Of a DNA stretch of 64,000 nucleotides, positions 42,689 through 51,131 are shown piece after piece. The DNA is taken from the NCBI GenBank assembly GCA_964395095.1, contig CAYMZZ010000008.1, positions 1-64,000 on the forward strand, given 5' to 3'. The translations under genes and the position numbers were made by a program. The DNA is from CAYMZZ01 sp964395095. Its GTDB lineage: Bacteria; Bacteroidota; Bacteroidia; Chitinophagales; Chitinophagaceae. The notes beneath the pieces are model-generated. The model saw only the letters and a list, made by a program, of their open reading frames with translations, ran no database searches and was not told the origin of the DNA. Every line of letters starts with the position of its first letter. Position 1 is the stretch's first letter.

Positions 42689-42785
42689 TATTTGGGGAAG
42701 GTCGTGAGTTTCAATTAGCTAACTATTTAACAATAAGGGCAAAATATACTATCTTAGTGTGTCGTTAATAAGTAGATTCCGCACA

Positions 42786-43964
42786 ATGAAAAACCTGTTA
42801 CGGATACTAGCCCTTGTATTCATGCTGCCCCTGGCAGGCGAGAGTCAGCCCTACCGTGGTGGCGCTTCCTTCATCGAATTCCAAAAATCATTTCCCAGGC
42901 CGGAAGAGTCTTTTCGTCGGAAAGAAGATACCCTGCGTAAGCAATTCAGTGCCCTTAAACTGGAATGGCCTGCCAAATATCTGTATATACGTTCCTTCAA
43001 GTATGATAGCAAGCTGGAAGTATGGGTGAAGAATGAACACAAGGAAAACTACCAGCTTTTCAAGACTTACAAGGTTTGTGCGTTGGCCGGTTCCCTGGGC
43101 CCCAAACGCCTCGAAGGTGATTACCAGGTGCCGGAAGGGTTTTATTATATCAATGAATTTAATCCACGCAGCAGTTACTATTTATCGCTTGGGCTGAATT
43201 ATCCCAATCTTTCCGACATGGTGTTGAGCGATTCGCTACGCCCGGGTGGAGATATCTATATTCATGGCAGTTGTGTAACGGTAGGCTGTATTCCATTAAC
43301 CGACCAGCAGATTGATGAACTGTATATTTTGGCCGCCCATGCCAAGAGCCAGGGCCAGGATTATATACCGGTTCATATTTTCCCTATACGCTACGACGTA
43401 CAAAAGAGTATCAATTACCTGGAAAACCTGACGAAGGATGATCCGGAATTGAGGAAGTTTACCGACAGACTTGGCGATGCTTTCGATTATTTTGAAAAAC
43501 ACCGGCAACTACCGGTAATTATGGTGGATGATAAGGGCGAATATTTTGTGAATGGTGTGGCCGACAACAAACGGAAAGCAAAGGAAGTGACTAAGCCAGT
43601 CGTTAAGAAAGCACCGGTCAAACATCGCACCCGCTCCATTCCCCAGTTGGCGGAAGCCGTACACAAATGGCCCCAGTTTCCAGGGGGCGGAGATGCCTTT
43701 ATGGCTTACCTCGACCAGTTGGGTAAGGATATGATCGCATATTTACCCACCGGCACACACAAAATATTTGTACAGGTGGAGTTTATCGTGGATAAGGATG
43801 GTATTCCCGTTAATTTTAAAGTACTGAAAGGAAGCAATGAGCAGGATTTTATCGATGAGCTCATTACGCGAATGGAGCAGATGCCTCAATGGCAACCCGC
43901 TGTTCTACACGACAAGCCCGTTGCCAAGAAAATGATTCAGACGGTAACGGTAGGTTTGGACTAA
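42786..43964 (+). CDS. L,D-transpeptidase (YafK-type) fused to a TonB-type C-terminal domain
   Basis: 392 aa. Signal peptide MKNLLRILALVFMLPLAGESQ, then a YkuD catalytic domain (about 60-205) with IYIHGSCVTVGCIPL: H160, G161 and catalytic C168, the YafK/murein-type pattern. A Lys/Arg-rich linker (about 260-285) leads to a C-terminal ~100-residue domain with FPGGGDAFMAYL, VQVEFIVDKDGIP and PQWQPA, matching the TonB C-terminal fold common in Bacteroidota. The fusion would place a TonB-like module next to peptidoglycan. TATCTTAG (42750-42757) is a 7/8 promoter box; ATG 42786 is preferred over an upstream GTG. Confidence 0.8.
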   Translation: MKNLLRILALVFMLPLAGESQPYRGGASFIEFQKSFPRPEESFRRKEDTLRKQFSALKLEWPAKYLYIRSFKYDSKLEVWVKNEHKENYQLFKTYKVCALAGSLGPKRLEGDYQVPEGFYYINEFNPRSSYYLSLGLNYPNLSDMVLSDSLRPGGDIYIHGSCVTVGCIPLTDQQIDELYILAAHAKSQGQDYIPVHIFPIRYDVQKSINYLENLTKDDPELRKFTDRLGDAFDYFEKHRQLPVIMVDDKGEYFVNGVADNKRKAKEVTKPVVKKAPVKHRTRSIPQLAEAVHKWPQFPGGGDAFMAYLDQLGKDMIAYLPTGTHKIFVQVEFIVDKDGIPVNFKVLKGSNEQDFIDELITRMEQMPQWQPAVLHDKPVAKKMIQTVTVGLD

Positions 43965-44032
43965 TAGCCCTGATGCGTGCGGCTGTTTCTATTTTTGAAA
44001 ATAATCTTTCAATTGCTGGTTCCCGCTACTAA

Positions 44033-45295
44033 TTATGCGTAAAGAACCTGTACAGTTTCTCTGGTTTGCTGTTTCAGGCTGATCATTTTGCCTTCCGTCA
44101 TTTGATCCAGTAATTCTCGTGTATAATGCCGGATGGTAAGCAGCGAATACCCTTTCATTACCTGCACATCCACAAAAGAAGATGCATCGAGCGCCAGCTT
44201 TTGAATTTTTTCTTCGTGGTGGTCCAGTACACAAAGAAAGCTGATGGCTCCGTTTTGGGTAAGGCTGGGTTTTAGTTTCATTTCTTCCAGAAGCTGATAA
44301 ATATGTCCCACATGTTGTTCTCCAATAAAGGAGAAATCCCGCGATCGCATTTCGAGCAATACCTGGTTTTCCTTCAATACAATCACTGGCGGTAGCTGGG
44401 GAATGGATTGGTGATGGATATGCGTACCCGCCAGCTCAGGTTTTAAAAAGCATTTCACAAAAAGGGGGATGCCCTTGTTTTGAAGCGGCTTGATGGTTTT
44501 GGGGTGAATCACCTGCGCACCATAATAGGCCATTTCAATAACCTCGGCATAGTTGAGTTCGTGCAGGGGCACGGCGTTGGGAAACTGGCGCGGATCGGCG
44601 CTCATCACGCTTTCCACATCCTTCCAGATGGTCAGGCTTTCTGCATCGAGGATATTGGCAAAAACGGCAGCCGAATAATCGCTCCCTTCGCGGCCCAGGG
44701 TGGTACTTTCATTTTCGTCGGTAGCGCCGATATAACCCTGGGTTAGCACCAAACGGCCCGGAGCCAGAAGGGGTTTGATTTGCAGATGCACCTGCCTGCT
44801 GGTGAAATCCCAGTCCACCGTGGCATCCCGAAAATTATCGTCGGTGCGCATAATGTCGCGCACGTCCAGCCAATTATTTGTCTGTCCGGCCTCATGGAGG
44901 TAGTGACTGATAATGCTCGTACTCATCAGTTCGCCCACACAAACTACCTGGTCGTAGTAATAATCAAATTCACGCTGCGGATTATCATGGAGGAGCCATT
45001 CTACTTCCGTAAAGAAATCGCGTAATTGTTGTTCGCAGGCCGCGTAACCCTGCTGCAGAATTTGCCGGGCGGTATCCAGGTGATCCTCCTTTACCTTCTC
45101 AAAAAACTGCAATGCTTCATCCTTACGGCCCGCATAAAAAGCCTCCACCACTTTTTCCAGCGCGTTGGTGGTTTTGCCCATGGCCGATATTACTACCAAC
45201 AAAGTTTCGTCGGAATAAGAATGAAGAATCTGGCCCAGGTTTTTGATTCGTTCAATGCTGTTGACGGAAGCACCTCCAAACTTGAATACTTTCAT
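44033..45295 (-). CDS. lysC: Aspartate kinase
   Basis: 420-aa monofunctional aspartokinase, first step to lysine, threonine and methionine. N-terminal VFKFGGASVNS (usual KFGGTSV with A for T) and TTLGREGSDYSA (usual GRGGSD with E) are catalytic-site motifs; both variations are common in this phylum. C-terminal ACT regions follow from about 300. A 7/8 box GAAATTTG at 45300-45307 ends 4 nt before the ATG, predicting a leaderless transcript. Convergent with the transpeptidase gene, divergent from fbp. Confidence 0.92.
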   Translation of the reverse strand: MKVFKFGGASVNSIERIKNLGQILHSYSDETLLVVISAMGKTTNALEKVVEAFYAGRKDEALQFFEKVKEDHLDTARQILQQGYAACEQQLRDFFTEVEWLLHDNPQREFDYYYDQVVCVGELMSTSIISHYLHEAGQTNNWLDVRDIMRTDDNFRDATVDWDFTSRQVHLQIKPLLAPGRLVLTQGYIGATDENESTTLGREGSDYSAAVFANILDAESLTIWKDVESVMSADPRQFPNAVPLHELNYAEVIEMAYYGAQVIHPKTIKPLQNKGIPLFVKCFLKPELAGTHIHHQSIPQLPPVIVLKENQVLLEMRSRDFSFIGEQHVGHIYQLLEEMKLKPSLTQNGAISFLCVLDHHEEKIQKLALDASSFVDVQVMKGYSLLTIRHYTRELLDQMTEGKMISLKQQTRETVQVLYA

Positions 45296-45299
45296 GGCG

Positions 45300-45307
45300 C
45301 AAATTTC
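45300..45307 (-). promoter_or_regulatory. Probable -7 box of lysC (leaderless geometry)
   Basis: GAAATTTG on the minus strand, 7 of 8 consensus positions, 4 nt from the ATG, in the extended context CCCGAAATTTGCGCC that parallels purK. Confidence 0.45.
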
Positions 45308-45403
45308 GGGAAATTGAATCGGGCTTTATAAGGAAAATCCATACGCTGGTCAGGCCGGTCAACAAGTTTGTTCAGCCCGCTTTTACCTCAAACGGAACTT
45401 TCA

Positions 45404-45411
45404 TACATTTG
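45404..45411 (+). promoter_or_regulatory. -7 promoter box of fbp
   Basis: TACATTTG, exact consensus, 22 bp before the fbp ATG. Confidence 0.6.
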
Positions 45412-45433
45412 TTCGTATTAACTACCAACTGCA

Positions 45434-46438
45434 ATGCCATTTAACCGAAAGATCCTGACCCTGGATGAATTTACCATCCAGCAATTGCGTGATTTTCCCC
45501 ATGCTACCGGTGAACTCAGCAACCTGCTACGCGACCTTGGACTTGCCGCCAAGCGGGTGAATGTGGAAGTGAATAAAGCCGGATTGGTGGATATTCTGGG
45601 CGATGCCGGGAGCATCAATGTACAGGGCGAGGACGTGAAGAAGCTGGACGTTTTTGCAAACGACCAGTTTATGGGCGTTCTGCGCCATGGTATCAGTTGT
45701 GCCGGTATCGCCTCCGAAGAGCTGGACGACTATGTGGCATTTGACGATGCCGTGAGCCGTAATTCCAAATATGTTTGCCTTTTTGATCCCCTCGACGGTA
45801 GCGGAAATATCGACGTGAATGTTTCTATTGGTACCATTTTCGGCATTTATCGTCGGGTTACGGATAAGGGCCAATTGGCCTGCAAAGAAGATTTTTTACA
45901 AGCGGGAGTGAAACAGGTGGCGGCAGGCTATATCGTATATGGGTCCAGCACCATGCTGGTATATGCCACAAGGAGGGGAGTAAATGGGTTTACGCTCGAT
46001 CCGTCTATTGGTGAATTCACCCTTAGTCATCCCGATTTAAAATGCCCTTCATTAGGAGGAATCTATTCCGTGAACCACGGTAATTTTTTCCGCTATGAAA
46101 AGGGTGTGCAGGATTATATTACGGCCTGTCAGAAAAAAGACAAGGGTACCGGGGGGCCGTTAACGCAACGGTATATCGGCAGTATGGTCTCGGATGTGCA
46201 TCGCAACCTGATCAAAGGAGGCATCTTCATGTACCCGGGCACCACTGATAAGCCCAAGGGCAAACTGCGTTTGTTGTATGAATGTAATCCCTTTGCCTTT
46301 ATAGTGGAAGTGGCGGGCGGCCGCGCAACCAATGGGCGTCAGCGGATCCTGGATATTGTGCCAACCGAACTGCATCAGCGCACGCCTATGTTTATTGGAA
46401 GCCGGGATATGATGGATGAACTGGAAAGCTTTTTGTAA
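45434..46438 (+). CDS. fbp: Class 1 fructose-1,6-bisphosphatase
   Basis: 334-aa gluconeogenic phosphatase hydrolysing fructose 1,6-bisphosphate. The metal/phosphate site VCLFDPLDGSGNIDVNVS is visible at about 115-131 and the substrate-loop segment GGIYSVNHGN, with LLYECNPFAFIVEVAGG near the C-terminus, is typical. Length is standard. It has its own exact promoter box. Two long perfect hairpins follow the stop codon. Confidence 0.95.
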   Translation: MPFNRKILTLDEFTIQQLRDFPHATGELSNLLRDLGLAAKRVNVEVNKAGLVDILGDAGSINVQGEDVKKLDVFANDQFMGVLRHGISCAGIASEELDDYVAFDDAVSRNSKYVCLFDPLDGSGNIDVNVSIGTIFGIYRRVTDKGQLACKEDFLQAGVKQVAAGYIVYGSSTMLVYATRRGVNGFTLDPSIGEFTLSHPDLKCPSLGGIYSVNHGNFFRYEKGVQDYITACQKKDKGTGGPLTQRYIGSMVSDVHRNLIKGGIFMYPGTTDKPKGKLRLLYECNPFAFIVEVAGGRATNGRQRILDIVPTELHQRTPMFIGSRDMMDELESFL

Positions 46439-46440
46439 TA

Positions 46441-46514
46441 TAAGACCTATAAGGTCTTTAAGACCTTATAGGTCTTATTATAAACCTATAAGGATTTTCA
46501 ATCCTTATAGGTTT
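46441..46514. repeat. Two tandem perfect palindromes after fbp
   Basis: First: 18-bp perfect arms (46441-46458 and 46460-46477) around one base; core word AAGACCTATAAGGTCTT. Second: 15-bp perfect arms AAACCTATAAGGATT and AATCCTTATAGGTTT (46482-46496, 46500-46514) around TTC. Both contain CCTATAAGG, so they are related copies. They begin 2 bp after the fbp stop codon and probably terminate or protect its mRNA. Confidence 0.85.
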
Positions 46515-46562
46515 TAATGCGTTTTAAAGAAAGCTTTGCATTTGATGCCCTAAATTGCTGCT

Positions 46563-47021
46563 ATGAAAGCTATCAATCTGTCGCGAATATTATTGCTTGG
46601 CGCTATTGCCCTCATTATCTCTTCGTTCTACAGTTTGCCTGATGAAAAACTGGAGAAGGAAGTGTTGAAAGAAACCAACCAGTTTCGAAAGAGCCGCGGC
46701 AAGAAATTGCTGCAATGGCATGATGGCCTGAGTGAACTGGCCCGGCAACATAGCGAAGCTATGGCCTCCGGCAATACCCCATTTGGACACCAGGGATTTG
46801 AACTGCGGGAAAAGCAGGCACGCAAACTGCTTTCGGCCAGGCTTTCAGCTGTTGCCGAAAACGTAGCCTATGGTTCCGAAACCGCATCCGATGTGGTAAC
46901 ACAATGGAAAAATTCCCCGGGACACAGGCAAAATATGTTAGGCAATTTCCGCCACATAGGTGTGGGTACCGCCACCGATGCCGAAGGCCGAATTTATTTT
47001 ACCCAGATTTTTGTGGAGTAA
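46563..47021 (+). CDS. CAP (SCP/PR1) domain secreted protein
   Basis: 152 aa. N-terminal signal or anchor (MKAINLSRILLLGAIALIISSFYSL) followed by a compact CAP domain: LQWHDGLSELARQHSEAMA, VAENVAYGSETASDVVTQW and PGHRQNMLGNFRHIGVG hold the usual His/Glu cavity residues. Bacterial CAP proteins are secreted and mostly of unknown role. TAAATTGC (46551-46558), a variant promoter box, ends 4 nt before the ATG. Confidence 0.85.
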   Translation: MKAINLSRILLLGAIALIISSFYSLPDEKLEKEVLKETNQFRKSRGKKLLQWHDGLSELARQHSEAMASGNTPFGHQGFELREKQARKLLSARLSAVAENVAYGSETASDVVTQWKNSPGHRQNMLGNFRHIGVGTATDAEGRIYFTQIFVE

Positions 47022-47072
47022 TTTTCTTACCCTTCCCCCTTCACTCCGGCCGCATTTAATTAACTTGCCTGC

Positions 47073-47837
47073 ATGCAAGGCAATAGTATCATCCGGGTAG
47101 AAAACCTGGTCAAGAATTATGGACCCTTCGAAGCGGTAAAGGGAATTTCGTTCGAGGTGCAGGAAGGGGAGATCTTCGGATTATTGGGGCCCAATGGCGC
47201 CGGTAAATCCACCACCTTGGAGATCATTGAAACCCTGCGGCCAAAAACCAGCGGAAAAGTGTGGGTCGACGGGCTGGACCTGGATAAGCAGCCGGGCGAA
47301 ATAAAGAAGATCATCGGCGTACAACTGCAAAGCAGTGGGTACTATCCCGGTCTGAACCTCCTGCAACTCATTGAGCTATTTGCCGGACTCTACAACCAGC
47401 AGGTGGCCCCGATGGAATTGCTCGATTCGGTGAACCTGCGAGATAAGGCCAAGGCTAAATTCAAAGACCTGAGTGGCGGACAAAAGCAGCGCTTTTCCGT
47501 GGCCACCACACTGATCAATAACCCCCGTATTATATTTTTGGACGAACCCACAACCGGTCTCGACCCACAGGCAAGAAGAAGCCTTTGGGAACTGATCCGC
47601 CAGATACGCGATAAGGGAACAACCGTGATCATCACTACCCATTACATGGATGAGGCTGAATACCTTTGTGACCGTATAGCCATCATTGACGCGGGTCGTA
47701 TTGTCGCCCTCGACAGCCCCGATCAGCTCATCGACAACCTGGTAGCTAAAGGTTTTGAACGGCCCAAAGAAATGAAGCTGGCCAACCTGGAAGACGTATT
47801 CATTGACCTGACCGGGCACTCACTTCGCGAAGAATAG
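47073..47837 (+). CDS. ABC transporter ATP-binding protein
   Basis: 254-aa ABC ATPase of the drug/antibiotic-export or ABC-2 type. Walker A GPNGAGKST, Q-loop IGVQLQSSGYY, signature LSGGQKQR, Walker B IIFLDEPTTGLD and the H-loop ITTHYMDEAEYL are intact. No permease gene is adjacent, so its partner is elsewhere. TAACTTGC (47061-47068) ends 4 nt before the ATG. Confidence 0.9.
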   Translation: MQGNSIIRVENLVKNYGPFEAVKGISFEVQEGEIFGLLGPNGAGKSTTLEIIETLRPKTSGKVWVDGLDLDKQPGEIKKIIGVQLQSSGYYPGLNLLQLIELFAGLYNQQVAPMELLDSVNLRDKAKAKFKDLSGGQKQRFSVATTLINNPRIIFLDEPTTGLDPQARRSLWELIRQIRDKGTTVIITTHYMDEAEYLCDRIAIIDAGRIVALDSPDQLIDNLVAKGFERPKEMKLANLEDVFIDLTGHSLREE

Positions 47838-47881
47838 ATCTGCCCCGGTATTAATGTATATTCAAACCGATTCGAAAAAAT

Positions 47882-48319
47882 ATGAGCCTACAGAACAAAC
47901 TCAAGTCTTTTCTCGAAAACAAAGTGGAAGCCCAAAAAAAAGCAGGTGCTGCTTTTTTAGCGGAGAACGCGCAAAAGCCCGGAATCGTTAGTTTACCGGA
48001 AGGTATCCAATATGAAATAGTGAAAGAAGGAACGGGAGCGCAGCCTTCCCAAAATGCGACAGTTCGTGCGCATTACCGGGGCGCCCTGCTCGATGGTAAA
48101 GAATTTGACAGCAGTTTTCGACGGAATGAGCCATTTACAGCACCCTTGCGTTCATTAATCAAAGGCTGGCAACTCGTAATTCCGCTGATGCGCGAAGGCA
48201 GCCACTGGCGAATCTGGATACCTTCCAATTACGCTTATGGCGACAGGGGTGCTGGCTCGGATATTCCGGGTGGGGCCACCCTTCTTTTTGAAGTGGAGCT
48301 ATTGAACATTGTATCATAA
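47882..48319 (+). CDS. FKBP-type peptidyl-prolyl isomerase
   Basis: 145 aa with no signal peptide, so cytoplasmic. An N-terminal helix (about 1-40) precedes the FKBP domain: VRAHYRGALLDGKEFDSSF, PLRSLIKGWQLVIPLMREGSHWRIWIPS and AYGDRGAGSDIPGGATLLFEVELL show the family core (FDSS, the VIxGW loop, and the AYG motif). It is the FkpA/Mip-like single-domain form. The YfiT/DinB gene follows after 12 bp, likely one operon. Confidence 0.92.
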   Translation: MSLQNKLKSFLENKVEAQKKAGAAFLAENAQKPGIVSLPEGIQYEIVKEGTGAQPSQNATVRAHYRGALLDGKEFDSSFRRNEPFTAPLRSLIKGWQLVIPLMREGSHWRIWIPSNYAYGDRGAGSDIPGGATLLFEVELLNIVS

Positions 48320-48331
48320 AATCAGGATGCT

Positions 48332-48868
48332 ATGCCTACCGTTATTGATGCCCGATACCCCATCGGAAAGTATGAACCCAGGCCTTTTTCCATCGATCAG
48401 AAAGTGGAATGGCTGGCCGATATCAAATTTTTGCCGGTAGTACTGGAAAATGCTTTACTCAACCTGGACGAGGCGCAATTGCTGACTCCCTATCGCGAAG
48501 GCGGCTGGACCGTTCACCAGTTAGTGCACCATATTGCTGATTCGCATATCAATGCGTATTGCCGGTTTAAACTGGCGCTCACAGAAGATAATCCAACGAT
48601 CAAGACTTATGAAGAAGGTCTCTGGGCCCAATTGAACGACGTGGAAAAATTACCCATCAACATATCACTCACTTTGTTGCATGCGCTTCACGCACGCTGG
48701 TTCGAAGCACTCAAATATGTAACAGACGACGAGTGGAATAACCGAACCGTGTTTCACCCCGAACACAAAAAGACCCTGCGGCTCTGGTTCCTGCTGGGCA
48801 TGTATGCCTGGCACGGTAAGCACCATGTGGCGCATATTACGGGGCTGAGGGAAAGAATGGGCTGGTGA
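48332..48868 (+). CDS. YfiT-like DinB-superfamily protein (putative bacillithiol transferase)
   Basis: 178-aa metal-dependent four-helix protein of the YfiT/DinB superfamily. The segment YREGGWTVHQLVHHIADSHINAY holds the first metal His, and YAWHGKHHVAHI holds the other two. The N-terminal DARYPIGKY is typical of the YfiT group, whose members include bacillithiol S-transferases. The organism has bshC and bshB1 in this window, which fits thiol-dependent detoxification, but the substrate is unknown. Likely co-transcribed with the FKBP gene upstream. Confidence 0.75.
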   Translation: MPTVIDARYPIGKYEPRPFSIDQKVEWLADIKFLPVVLENALLNLDEAQLLTPYREGGWTVHQLVHHIADSHINAYCRFKLALTEDNPTIKTYEEGLWAQLNDVEKLPINISLTLLHALHARWFEALKYVTDDEWNNRTVFHPEHKKTLRLWFLLGMYAWHGKHHVAHITGLRERMGW

Positions 48869-49191
48869 GTGGTAAGTAGTAAGTAGGGAATCGTGAGTAG
48901 TGAGGCGTGAATCGTGAGTAGGGGGGCAGAAGTTAGATATTTGATAGTAAATGAAAGAATATTAGCAATACAAATTATCAGCGAAAATTGGCGTCTTAAA
49001 TCTGCGAAAATCTGCGGGAAACTCTCCAGAACTCTGAAACTCTTGGTACTGCTGAAGCATTTCCCGCAGATTTTCGCAGATTTGTTCCGCAGATTAACGC
49101 AGAAAAATGGATACTTCAAAAGGTTATCTACAAGCCACACTTCCCCAAACATAAAACCCAGGGACTTAAAACTTATAACTTATAACTTCCC
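48867..49191. repeat. Composite word-array and TCTGCG element 12
   Basis: Mixed forward TAAGTAG, AGTAGGG and GTGARNC words (48867-48921), forward TCTGCG arm (48998-49021), 38-nt centre, reverse TTCCCGCAGATTTTCGCAGA and following (49060-49103), reverse TAAGTTN words (49164-49191) ending 6 bp before the Nudix ATG. It spans the whole 329-bp gap; no gene inside. Confidence 0.8.
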
Positions 49192-49197
49192 ACTCCC

Positions 49198-49740
49198 ATG
49201 CATTGGCGTATACTCAAATCCGACTACCTCTTCCAGGATCTTTGGTTCAAAGTGCGGCGCGATCGCTGCGAAACGCCACTGGGAAAAATTGTTGATCCGT
49301 ATTATGTGTATGAATTTCCTACCTGGGTTACTGCGGTAGCCATTACCCGCGAAGGCAAGGTAATTATGGAACGGCAGTACCGACATGCCCTGGGTGAAGT
49401 ATGCCTCGAGATTCCCGGCGGTTGCGTGGATGATACCGATGAGAGCCTGGAAACAGCCATCAGCCGTGAATTACTGGAGGAAACCGGTTACCAGTTTGAT
49501 CAGTTTCAATACCTCGGCAAAATATCCGCCAATCCCTCCACCAACAATAACCTGATGCACATGTTCCTCGCCACGGGTGGTGAAAAAGTGGCCGGACAGC
49601 AACTGGATCATAACGAAGAAATTAGTCTCGAACTGATCAGCCTGGATGATTTAAAAGTATTGCTCGAGAGCAACCAGATCATTCAGTCGATGCATGCCAT
49701 TTGTATTTTCTTTGCGTTGAAAAAACTGGGACACTATTAG
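49198..49740 (+). CDS. NUDIX hydrolase
   Basis: 180-aa Nudix enzyme. The Nudix box is GGCVDDTDESLETAISRELLEETG, with the REL-LEETG core at about 96-103 preceded by the conserved Gly. The surrounding fold (YEFPTWVTAVAITREGKVIMERQYRHA) resembles ADP-ribose pyrophosphatases, but no family-specific substrate residues are seen. Its 3' end overlaps folC by 4 bp, convergently. Confidence 0.88.
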   Translation: MHWRILKSDYLFQDLWFKVRRDRCETPLGKIVDPYYVYEFPTWVTAVAITREGKVIMERQYRHALGEVCLEIPGGCVDDTDESLETAISRELLEETGYQFDQFQYLGKISANPSTNNNLMHMFLATGGEKVAGQQLDHNEEISLELISLDDLKVLLESNQIIQSMHAICIFFALKKLGHY

Positions 49741-51026
49741 GTATTCACTTCCGCTACCAGGAATATGCTCCCGCATACGAGGATTAGATCATGGGATTCA
49801 GCTTTATCACGGGCTGCTTTCAGGGCCAGGTTCACATTTTCGAAAGTCTGACCTTTCAATTTTAATGAGGATGCTTTGGATGCCAGCTCTTCCACGGGCA
49901 TAGCGCGCGGGATATGCGCCTGTGTGAAATAGTAGAGCGCAGCGGGAGGCAATAACTGTAGCAGGCGCGTGGGGTCTTTGTCGTGTACAATACCAATCAC
50001 AATATGCAATCGGCGATAATTCATGAGCTCTACCTGCTGAAGCACTTCGCGCATGCCGGGTTCATTATGCGCCACATCGAGTACAATATCCGGTTTATGG
50101 CCAATTATTTCCCAGCGGCCGCCAAGACCCGTTAATTTTTTTACCTGGCGCAGGGCCTGGTCCACTGCATCTTCGGGAATTATCCAGCCCTTGCGTCTTA
50201 ATTGATGGCAGGCTTCCAGTACCGTAAGGAGATTGCGGGTTTGGTAGAGCCCCGGGAGGTCTAACTGGTAATGCCGATGATCGGTGGTTTGCCCTTCGGC
50301 TAATTCTATCTGCAAATAATGCGACTCCCAGCGCCAGTCCACCACCTGCCTTGCATGCTGAGCCAGGTACAGGGGAGCAGATTTTTCCTTTGCCACGCGA
50401 GCAAAGACCGGGGCCGTTTCGGGAAGGGTTTCACCCAGCACAACCGGAATGCCTTCCTTAATAATACCGGCTTTTTCCCCTGCAATTTTTTCCAGCGTAT
50501 CGCCCAGGAGATTGCTATGATCCCAGCCAATATTGGTAATGATCGAAAGTTCCGGTAGGATGATATTGGTGCTGTCAAGTCTTCCCCCGAGGCCGGTTTC
50601 TATCACCGCTATATCTACTTTTTCTTCCGCAAACCAGCGGAATGCCATGGCCACGGTAATTTCAAAAAAGCTGGGTTTGATTTGCTGCATCAGGGGTTTT
50701 ACTTCTTCCACAAATTGCACGACCCATTCTTTGCTAATCATTGTTCCATTGATCCGAAATCTTTCCCGGAAGTCGCGCAGGTGAGGGGAGGTATAGAGAC
50801 CCGTCTTGTACCCTGCTTCCTGCAAAATGGCGGCGAGCATATGGCTTACCGAACCCTTGCCATTGGTGCCCGCGATATGAATGGATTGAAAACCGTTTTC
50901 CGGATTTCCCAGGGCGGAGCAAAGCGCGATGGTATTGCCCAGGTCGGGTTTATATGCCGCCGGGCCTATACGGCTAAAGGCGGGGAGCTGCTCGTATAAA
51001 TAAGCAATAGTGGATTCGTATGTCAT
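49737..51026 (-). CDS. folC: Folylpolyglutamate / dihydrofolate synthase
   Basis: 429-aa Mur-ligase-fold enzyme adding glutamate to folates. P-loop GTNGKGSVSHMLAAIL (about 50-65) and the folate/Mg loop with TGLGGRLDSTN (about 140-150) are clear; the C-terminal domain starts near HKPDIVLDVAHNEPGM. The ATG at 51026 is chosen; an upstream TTG is not. It has its own exact promoter box about 34 bp upstream. The TonB-like gene lies just upstream on the same strand, an order seen in several Bacteroidota. Confidence 0.93.
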   Translation of the reverse strand: MTYESTIAYLYEQLPAFSRIGPAAYKPDLGNTIALCSALGNPENGFQSIHIAGTNGKGSVSHMLAAILQEAGYKTGLYTSPHLRDFRERFRINGTMISKEWVVQFVEEVKPLMQQIKPSFFEITVAMAFRWFAEEKVDIAVIETGLGGRLDSTNIILPELSIITNIGWDHSNLLGDTLEKIAGEKAGIIKEGIPVVLGETLPETAPVFARVAKEKSAPLYLAQHARQVVDWRWESHYLQIELAEGQTTDHRHYQLDLPGLYQTRNLLTVLEACHQLRRKGWIIPEDAVDQALRQVKKLTGLGGRWEIIGHKPDIVLDVAHNEPGMREVLQQVELMNYRRLHIVIGIVHDKDPTRLLQLLPPAALYYFTQAHIPRAMPVEELASKASSLKLKGQTFENVNLALKAARDKAESHDLILVCGSIFLVAEVNT

Positions 51027-51059
51027 GTGCAAATGGCCCTAATGCTTTCAAAGCCTGCG

Positions 51060-51067
51060 CAAAACTA
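51060..51067 (-). promoter_or_regulatory. -7 promoter box of folC
   Basis: TAGTTTTG on the minus strand, exact consensus, 33 bp before the folC ATG, so folC can be expressed apart from the TonB-like gene. Confidence 0.5.
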
Positions 51068-51131
51068 AGATGATTTCCGGCGTTCGCGTCGGGTAAATTA
51101 GCTGGCTAAAAATTCGCGATGCGGAGATGGC

